From: Oscillospiraceae bacterium
Lineage (GTDB): Bacteria > Bacillota > Clostridia > Oscillospirales > Ruminococcaceae
DNA length: 18,687 bases
Direction: 5' to 3'
Assembly (NCBI GenBank): GCA_017416665.1
Contig: JAFQBO010000096.1
Span: 1 to 18,687, forward strand
The notes under the pieces are model-generated. The model was not told the origin of the DNA, searched no databases, and saw nothing but the letters and a program-made list of their open reading frames with translations. Positions 7,271-12,080 of the stretch are shown one piece after another. The position numbers were made by a program, and so were the translations under genes. Positions within the stretch are counted from its first letter, which is position 1. Every line of letters starts with the position of its first letter.

Positions 7271-8533
7271 ATGGACAGTTCGATTATACCTAATATTATC
7301 ATTGTGATTGCAATGCTTGTGTTATCGGCATTTTTCTCAGCCAGTGAAACAGCGTTTTCGACAGTAAATAAGGCACGACTGAAAAATTATGCGGCAAAAG
7401 GTGACAAAAGGGCATCAAAAGCACTGAAAATTGCAAATGCTTTTGAAAAAGCCTTGACAGCAATTCTTATAGGAAACAATATCGTAAATATTCTTTCAAC
7501 TTCTATAAGTACCGTTTTGTTTACCCAGATTTTAGGTCCGGGCGGTGTCGGTGTTGCAACTGCGGTTATGACTGTACTGGTTCTTATATTCGGTGAAATT
7601 ACTCCAAAGTCCATAGCAAAAAGTCATGCAGAACAGTGTGCTTTATTGTTTGCAGGTCCGATTTCACTTATAATGTTCATACTTAAACCTTTTGTCTGGA
7701 TATTTCAGTTTTTACAGAATCTCTTCAAACCTAAGGAAGAACAGCCGAGTGTTACGGAAGATGAGCTTAAATATATAATTGATGAAATTCAGGAGCAGGG
7801 CGTACTTGAACAGCAGGAAAGTGAACTTGTAAGATCAGCGCTTGAATTTGATGAAATTACAGTTGATGAAATACTTATTCCAAGAGTGAATGTTACTGCG
7901 GTTGAACGTAATACTCCGTTTGAGGAAATTAAAAATATATTCCTGAATGAAATGTATTCAAGAGTTCCTGTTTATGAAAAAAATATAGATAACATAGTAG
8001 GAATTGTAACAAACAAAAGCTTTATGCGTCTTATGAATGAGGGAAAGCAGGATATTTCTGAAATAATTCAGGATATTATACATATTTCGGATTTAAAGCT
8101 TATCAGTGAAGCACTCAAGGAATTACAGAAAAATAAGATGCATATGGCGGTTGTACTTGATCAGTATGGCGGTACAAAGGGTATTGTTACTATTGAAGAT
8201 ATTATTGAAGAACTTGTCGGAGAAATCTATGACGAAGACGATGAGGTTATTCCGAATTTTGTTAAGCTTGATGAAAATAAGTATGAAATCACTGCAGATT
8301 TAAGTATCAGCGATATGCTCGATAAATTTGATCTTCCTGAGGATTATATTGAAAGTTCGGTAAATACGGTCGGCGGACTTGTTACAGAACTTCTCGGACA
8401 TATTGCAAAGGTCGGCGAAACGACAGAGTGCGGAATGTTTAAAATGACAGTTACTTCCGCTGATGAGCAGAAAATCAATAAAATTCATCTTGAAGTTGCA
8501 GATGAAGATGACAATGAAGAAGATGATGAGTAA
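7271..8533 (+). CDS. HlyC/CorC family membrane protein (CNNM + CBS pair + CorC domain)
   Basis: A 420-residue protein with the standard three-part architecture. Residues about 5-155 form the CNNM (DUF21) membrane domain, with LSAFFSASETAFSTVNKARL near the start and GEITPKSIAKSHAE around residue 110. A CBS pair spans about 190-310 (DEILIPRVNVTAV, YSRVPVYEKNIDNIVGIV, then MAVVLDQYGGTKGIVTIEDI). A CorC_HlyC domain follows to about 408, and the tail is acidic (DEDDNEEDDE). Relatives are implicated in Mg2+ or other divalent cation export; haemolysin is a historical label. CGGAGGA precedes the ATG, and a strong terminator follows at 8545-8571. Confidence 0.93.
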   Translation: MDSSIIPNIIIVIAMLVLSAFFSASETAFSTVNKARLKNYAAKGDKRASKALKIANAFEKALTAILIGNNIVNILSTSISTVLFTQILGPGGVGVATAVMTVLVLIFGEITPKSIAKSHAEQCALLFAGPISLIMFILKPFVWIFQFLQNLFKPKEEQPSVTEDELKYIIDEIQEQGVLEQQESELVRSALEFDEITVDEILIPRVNVTAVERNTPFEEIKNIFLNEMYSRVPVYEKNIDNIVGIVTNKSFMRLMNEGKQDISEIIQDIIHISDLKLISEALKELQKNKMHMAVVLDQYGGTKGIVTIEDIIEELVGEIYDEDDEVIPNFVKLDENKYEITADLSISDMLDKFDLPEDYIESSVNTVGGLVTELLGHIAKVGETTECGMFKMTVTSADEQKINKIHLEVADEDDNEEDDE

Positions 8534-8544
8534 ATCAGTGACAG

Positions 8545-8571
8545 AATGCTTTCCATTTGGAAGGCATTTTT
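8545..8571 (+). terminator. Intrinsic terminator after the HlyC/CorC gene
   Basis: AATGCTTTCC (8545-8554) pairs with GGAAGGCATT (8559-8568), a 10-bp stem with one G-T wobble and an ATTT loop, followed by T residues. It lies 12 nt after the stop codon and separates this gene from the AEC transporter. Confidence 0.85.
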
Positions 8572-8607
8572 CATAAATTTTTGTAAATAATAAAATAAGG
8601 TGATTTT

Positions 8608-9519
8608 ATGATAGTTTTAAATCAGGTAATTATTATGGCACTGCTGATTTTAACAGGTGTCATATGCTATAAAACAAACATTATAAGCAGTGAAGCATCA
8701 AAGTCGCTTTCTTCACTTGTGCTTATGGTGGTGAATCCGATCGTTATAATAGTTTCGTATCAGGTTGATTTTGACAAAAGACTTCTTAAAGGACTGTTGC
8801 TTTCACTTCTTTTTTCTGTAATAAGCATGGCAGCGGCAATAATTCTTTCAATTATATTTCTGAGAAAAAAAGGTGAACGACTTCCGCTTGAACGCTTTTC
8901 ATGCATTTACTCAAACTGTGGATTTATGGGAATACCACTTGTAAAAGGCGTTTATGGTGCAGAAGGTGTTTTCTATCTGACGGCTTTTATGACCGTTTTT
9001 AATATACTTGTCTGGACTCATGGTGTATTCGTGATGAAAGGGAAGTTCAAGGGAAAAATGATAGTACAGGCTGTAAAAACTCCTGCTGTAATAGCTACCG
9101 TACTTGGTTTTTTACTGTTTATTCTGAAAATTTCCATTCCACAGACACTTTTTCAGACATTGTCTTTTTTAGCCGATATGAACACGCCTCTTGCAATGAT
9201 TGCCGCAGGTGTTACCATAGCTCAGACAAATATTTTAAAGTCGCTTAAAAACGTAAGACTTTATCTTGTTTCTTTTGTATCGCTTATTGCTGTACCGGCT
9301 GTAACTTCACTTATTCTTTGCTTTATACCTGCTGACAGTGTTGTTGCAGGAACTGTAATTTTAGCATCTGCATGTCCTGCCGCCGCTACAGGTACTTTGT
9401 TTGCTATACGCTTTAAAAAGGATTCATTCTATGCATCGGAGCTTTTTGCCGTTACAACACTTTTGTCGATAGCAACACTCCCTGTTGTAATGTCAATTGC
9501 ACAAAAACTGATAAATTAG
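8608..9519 (+). CDS. AEC-family transporter (auxin efflux carrier type)
   Basis: A 303-residue, highly hydrophobic protein of the AEC family. About ten membrane segments are visible in two halves of five. Family landmarks are SLVLMVVNPIVI near residue 40, YSNCGFMGIPLVKGVYG near 110 (Asn-rich, G-x-P crossover), LADMNTPLAMIAAGVTI near 195, and ILASACPAAATGTLFAI near 255. Bacterial members export or take up malate, malonate and other small acids; the substrate here is unknown. AAGGTGA lies 4-10 nt before the ATG. The stop codon is only 2 nt from the left arm of a fold-back element, and no ordinary terminator follows. Confidence 0.92.
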   Translation: MIVLNQVIIMALLILTGVICYKTNIISSEASKSLSSLVLMVVNPIVIIVSYQVDFDKRLLKGLLLSLLFSVISMAAAIILSIIFLRKKGERLPLERFSCIYSNCGFMGIPLVKGVYGAEGVFYLTAFMTVFNILVWTHGVFVMKGKFKGKMIVQAVKTPAVIATVLGFLLFILKISIPQTLFQTLSFLADMNTPLAMIAAGVTIAQTNILKSLKNVRLYLVSFVSLIAVPAVTSLILCFIPADSVVAGTVILASACPAAATGTLFAIRFKKDSFYASELFAVTTLLSIATLPVVMSIAQKLIN

Positions 9520-9599
9520 TGTATCTGTAATATAAATGTAGATAGTAAGCATAAATTTATATTTGTCGCACAAACATTTTATTTTCTGCACCTATCATC

Positions 9600-9676
9600 T
9601 GTAGGGTGCGGCGCCCTCGACGCACCGTCGAAAATTACATTTAATTAAAGGGACGTCGTAGGCGCCGTCCCCTACA
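9600..9676. repeat. Palindromic module 1 of the fold-back core
   Basis: The ends TGTAGGG (9600-9606) and CCCTACA (9670-9676) are inverted copies. Nested inside are GGTGCG/CGCACC (9605-9626) and GGACG/CGTCC (9651-9670). GC content is much higher than in the flanks. Confidence 0.75.
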
Positions 9677-9700
9677 AATGGCTGAAATTCGTTATTTTCA

Positions 9701-9771
9701 TGTAGGGGCGAGCATTGCTCGCCCGCAAAATAAATTATAATTCAAACGGGCGACCAATGGTCGCCCCTACA
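9701..9771. repeat. Palindromic module 2 of the fold-back core
   Basis: TGTAGGGGCGA (9701-9711) pairs with TCGCCCCTACA (9761-9771). Each end also forms its own hairpin: GGGCGAGC-ATT-GCTCGCCC (9706-9724) and GGGCGACC-AAT-GGTCGCCC (9748-9766). The centre is AT-rich. It shares its TGTAGGG ends with module 1 but has a different interior. Confidence 0.85.
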
Positions 9772-9858
9772 AAAATTTTACAAAATAAAAACACCGACAA
9801 ATAAAAATTTATGCTTATTGCCTATGTTTATTTTACAGATACTAAATTAGCATTTGGA

Positions 9859-9887
9859 TTGACATTAACTTTGATTTGTGATAAAAT
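9859..9887 (+). promoter_or_regulatory. Sigma-A-type promoter of the first dockerin-CAP gene
   Basis: A consensus -35 TTGACA (9859-9864), a 17-nt spacer and the -10 box TAAAAT (9882-9887, 5 of 6) lie 30 nt before the ATG. The promoter begins 18 nt after the right arm of the fold-back element. Confidence 0.85.
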
Positions 9888-9916
9888 TAAGTCACTACAA
9901 TTAACAGGAGGTTTTT

Positions 9917-10537
9917 ATGAAATTAAAAAGATGTTTTTCTGTAATTTTATCTGCTGCGATTTCAGCAACTGTAATGACTTCAACTGTCTGCTTTGCGGCT
10001 GTTAAGGGTGATGTGACAGGTGACGGCGTTGTCAATGTAAGAGATGCGGCATATATAGCATCTGCTCTTGCCAGTAGAAAATCTGTAGACGTAATCGGTG
10101 ACTATAATGATGATGGAACTGTAAATATCCGTGATGCCGCCGCTATTGCAAAAATGCTTGGCTCTGCTTTTGCATCACAGTCGATAGCTGAAGAAATGCT
10201 TAGACTTGTGAATATCGAACGTGAAAAGGTTGGCGTAGCACCGCTTAAACTTAACTCAGCAATGAATGATGCGGCAAATCTTCGTGCAAAGGAGATAACT
10301 ACTTACTTTTCACATGATCGTCCTGACGGAACAAGCTGTTTTACGGTTTTTGATCAATTCAATATTTCATATGGCTGGTGCGGTGAAAATATTGCCGCCG
10401 GAAATTCAACCGTAGCCGCAACTATGGATCAGTGGATAAACTCTCCGGGACATTATCAGAATATGATTAGTCCGAATTATACAGAGCTTGGTGTTGGTAA
10501 TAACGGCGTTTACTGGGTACAGCTCTTTAAATCATAA
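9917..10537 (+). CDS. Secreted protein: N-terminal dockerin followed by CAP (SCP/YkwD-like) domain
   Basis: A 206-residue secreted protein. The signal peptide is residues 1-27 (KLKRC, hydrophobic core, cleavage after CFA). A complete two-repeat dockerin follows directly at about 31-82. The first calcium loop starts GDVTGDG and the second GDYNDDG, each with the loop-ending Asp followed by Ala-Ala helix starts (VRDAAYIA, IRDAAAIA). A CAP domain fills about 88-206: SHDRPDGTS with His133, CGENIAAG with Glu157, and SPGHYQNM with His179 are the usual conserved cavity residues. The dockerin should dock the protein to a cohesin-bearing scaffoldin at the cell surface; the CAP role is unknown. Dockerins usually sit at the C-terminus, so this order is unusual. 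AGGAGG lies 5 nt before the ATG. Confidence 0.92.
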   Translation: MKLKRCFSVILSAAISATVMTSTVCFAAVKGDVTGDGVVNVRDAAYIASALASRKSVDVIGDYNDDGTVNIRDAAAIAKMLGSAFASQSIAEEMLRLVNIEREKVGVAPLKLNSAMNDAANLRAKEITTYFSHDRPDGTSCFTVFDQFNISYGWCGENIAAGNSTVAATMDQWINSPGHYQNMISPNYTELGVGNNGVYWVQLFKS

Positions 10538-10548
10538 TTTATAAGAAA

Positions 10549-10572
10549 AAAAGCCACTAATGAGTGGCTTTT
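10549..10572 (+). terminator. Terminator of dockerin-CAP gene 1, left copy of a 24-bp duplication
   Basis: AAAAGCCACT pairs with AGTGGCTTTT around an AATG loop, 11 nt after the stop codon. Seven A residues precede the hairpin but only four T residues follow before the repeat element starts. The identical 24-bp sequence occurs at 10856-10879, where four A residues precede and seven T residues follow. Confidence 0.9.
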
Positions 10573-10855
10573 GAGACTGTTGAAAAACCTCAAATTTAAT
10601 TTTCGTGCCGATTAAATCGGCAGGCAAACTTGAGTACGACTAAAGTAAGGGGACGCTTTCTCTTGTAAAGCGTCCCCTCTTGAAAAACAGCCCACCGGGC
10701 TGTTTTTCAATTCACCCCTCGTAAATACGCCTCCGATGAGGTATTTCGCCGTCTGCGGGCGGCGACCAAAGGCGCTGCCTTTGGAAACCGCAAACTTTTG
10801 AAAAAGTTTGATCAAAACTTTTAGTTTTGTGAATACAGACTTTTTCGACAAACTG
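10573..10855 (+). mobile_element. Full copy of the terminator-targeting miniature element (copy 1)
   Basis: A 283-bp element whose ends are imperfect inverted repeats: GAGACTGTTGAAAAA (10573-10587) against the complement of TTTTTCGACAAACTG (10841-10855), 11 of 15 matching. Internal hairpins in order: 10606-10622 (TGCCGAT stem), 10649-10677 (GGGGACGCTTT stem), 10680-10710 (perfect 14-bp stem with a T-rich 3' arm), an imperfect stem near 10724-10746 (CCTC/GAGG), 10747-10764 (CGCCGTC stem), 10766-10784 (CCAAAGGC stem), 10791-10810 (CAAACTTTT stem) and 10814-10828. It carries no transposase. The flanking 24-bp direct repeats start and end exactly at the inverted repeats. Mobility is inferred from this architecture; the responsible transposase is not in the window. 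Confidence 0.82.
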
Positions 10856-10882
10856 AAAAGCCACTAATGAGTGGCTTTTTTT
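10856..10882 (+). terminator. Duplicated terminator hairpin, right copy
   Basis: The same stem-loop as at 10549-10572, here followed by seven T residues. Fusing the left copy's upstream A-run and this copy's downstream T-run restores a perfectly symmetric terminator with seven A and seven T, which is the expected empty site before insertion. Confidence 0.88.
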
Positions 10883-10959
10883 AAACATTATAGTTAAAAA
10901 AATACCAGTTTTATGTAGATCAGCCAAATTAAACGTTTAAAATTTGATCGATCTATTTA

Positions 10960-10988
10960 TTGACAATTAATAAAAAATATGTTATTCT
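10960..10988 (+). promoter_or_regulatory. Sigma-A-type promoter of the second dockerin-CAP gene
   Basis: Consensus -35 TTGACA (10960-10965), 17-nt spacer, -10 box TATTCT (10983-10988, 4 of 6). The start codon lies about 80 nt further on, leaving a leader of roughly 70 nt with no evident structure. The rest of 10883-10959 is AT-rich and featureless. Confidence 0.75.
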
Positions 10989-11067
10989 GTTAGTATAAAG
11001 TAGTAAATAACATCACATGTTATATGTATCGGTTTAACCACATGTTTCCGGAAGGAGTTGTTGCAGT

Positions 11068-11703
11068 ATGACTCGTAAGAAAATTTTTTCAGTATTATTA
11101 TCAGCAATATTAGTTCTTATGTGCGTGCCGTTTGGTGCGTCAGCCGTTATAAAGGGTGATGCTAACGGAGATGGTATGCTTACTATCCGTGATGCGGCAT
11201 ATATTGCAGGCAGTCTTTCAAGACGTAAAGCCATTGATGATGCAGGTGATTATAATGGTGATGGTAAGGTTGACATTCGTGACGCTTCTGCAATAGCTGC
11301 AAAGCTTGTTACACCATATGCCGATTATGCTATTGAGGTTCTTGAACTTGTAAACCAGGAAAGAGCTTCACTTGGTTTGTCTCCGCTTGTTCTTGATGTG
11401 GATCTTAACAAGGCGGCAAATGTAAGAGCAGAAGAAGCATCGGAAGTTTTCTCACATACACGTCCTGACGGAACTTCATTTGCAACAGTTCTGAAGGACT
11501 TTTCAATAAGTTATTATTGCTGTGGTGAAAATATTGCCGCAGGTTGTCCTACAGCTGAAGTCGTTGTGGCACAGTGGATAAATTCCCCTGCACATTATGA
11601 AAATATTATTGATCCGAATTATACAAAGCTTGGCGTCGGATTTTATTATGATGCAAATTCACCTTATGGATATTACTGGTCTCAGATTTTTAAATGTGAT
11701 TAA
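11068..11703 (+). CDS. Secreted protein: N-terminal dockerin followed by CAP domain (paralogue of the preceding gene)
   Basis: A 211-residue paralogue of the gene at 9917 with the same order of parts. Signal peptide residues 1-26 (TRKK, hydrophobic core, cleavage after ASA). Dockerin at about 30-81, with calcium loops GDANGDG and GDYNGDG and helices beginning IRDAAYIA and IRDASAIA. CAP domain at about 86-211, with His130 in SHTRPDGTS, Glu154 in CGENIAAG and His176 in SPAHYENI. The C-terminus differs: a longer Tyr-rich loop precedes YYWSQIFKCD, and four cysteines (151, 152, 160, 210) could form disulfides. GGAAGGAG lies 10 nt before the ATG. The stop codon directly abuts the eroded repeat copy 2, whose hairpins may supply the terminator. 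Confidence 0.92.
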   Translation: MTRKKIFSVLLSAILVLMCVPFGASAVIKGDANGDGMLTIRDAAYIAGSLSRRKAIDDAGDYNGDGKVDIRDASAIAAKLVTPYADYAIEVLELVNQERASLGLSPLVLDVDLNKAANVRAEEASEVFSHTRPDGTSFATVLKDFSISYYCCGENIAAGCPTAEVVVAQWINSPAHYENIIDPNYTKLGVGFYYDANSPYGYYWSQIFKCD

Positions 11704-12051
11704 TAAAAAAACTTAAATTTAATTATCGTGCTGATTAAATCAGCAGGCAAATATACGTACGACCAAAATAAGGGGACGCTTTTTCTTGCAAAGCGTCCCC
11801 TCTTGAAAAACAGCCCACTGGGCTGTTTTTCAATTCACCCCTCGTAAATGTACCCCAAGGGCACTTCCTTCGAGCGCGTCTCCGATGGGGATATTTCGCC
11901 GTCTGCGGACGGCGACCAAAGGCTCTGCCGAGTGCCAACGGCATGCAGAGCAGAAACCGCAAGCCTTTGCACCACAGGCATGCAAGCAAAAAGGCTTGAT
12001 CGAAACTTTTAGTTTAAAAAAAATTATTTTTAAAAACTTTTTTATAAAATG
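11704..12051 (+). mobile_element. Eroded, longer copy of the miniature element (copy 2)
   Basis: It aligns with copy 1 from just inside the left terminal repeat through the AAACTTTTAGTTT hairpin. Hairpins are at 11729-11745 (TGCTGAT stem), 11772-11800, 11803-11833 (14-bp stem), 11897-11914, a nested one at 11922-11951 and an extended one at 11960-11998. The extra length is in two inserts: 27 nt between the 14-bp stem and CGCCGTC, and enlarged loops in the last two hairpins. The left terminal repeat is lost into the end of the CAP gene. The right one is degenerate (near 12036-12051). No flanking duplication remains, which suggests an older insertion. Confidence 0.75.
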
Positions 12052-12057
12052 AAACAA

Positions 12058-12080
12058 CCACAAGGCTTTACACCTTTGTG
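12058..12080 (-). terminator. Terminator hairpin spanning the antiporter stop codon
   Basis: On the minus strand CACAAAGG (12073-12080) pairs with CCTTGTG (12059-12065) with one bulged base, and the tail is T-rich (TTGTTTCATTTT). The stop codon at 12068-12070 lies in the loop, so the hairpin encodes the last residues of the protein as well. Confidence 0.6.

Larger units (their letters stand above)
9522..9841. mobile_element. Fold-back element with long inverted arms and GC-rich palindromic core
   Basis: This fills the gene-free gap between the AEC gene and the first dockerin-CAP promoter. Its arms are inverted copies: 9546-9568 against 9795-9817 match at 22 of 23 positions, and similarity continues outward to 9522 and 9841 with about six mismatches in 29. 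Inside are two GC-rich modules, 9600-9676 and 9701-9771, each opening with TGTAGGG and closing with CCCTACA. Similar modules are, from memory, common intergenic repeats in Clostridia. No ORF of substance is present. It looks like a non-autonomous mobile element or composite repeat; it may also block read-through from the AEC gene. Confidence 0.7.

Noticed and set aside
9600..9771. CRISPR-like array formed by the TGTAGGG repeats
   Set aside because: The units are inverted palindromes with different interiors and sizes, not regularly spaced direct repeats, and no cas genes are near.
9601..9771. Riboswitch or tRNA-like structure in the GC-rich modules
   Set aside because: No conserved riboswitch core or tRNA arm pattern is visible. 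The modules are simple nested palindromes after a stop codon and before a separate promoter.
9811..10005. Plus-strand ORF of 64 codons overlapping the start of the first dockerin-CAP gene
   Set aside because: It begins in the arm of the fold-back element and reads through the promoter and ribosome site of the real gene in another frame.
10712..10927. Minus-strand ORF of about 71 codons running through the element and the right terminator
   Set aside because: It overlaps another open frame of the same repeat and covers palindromes and a terminator hairpin. It has no convincing ribosome site, and its frame is not shared with copy 2.
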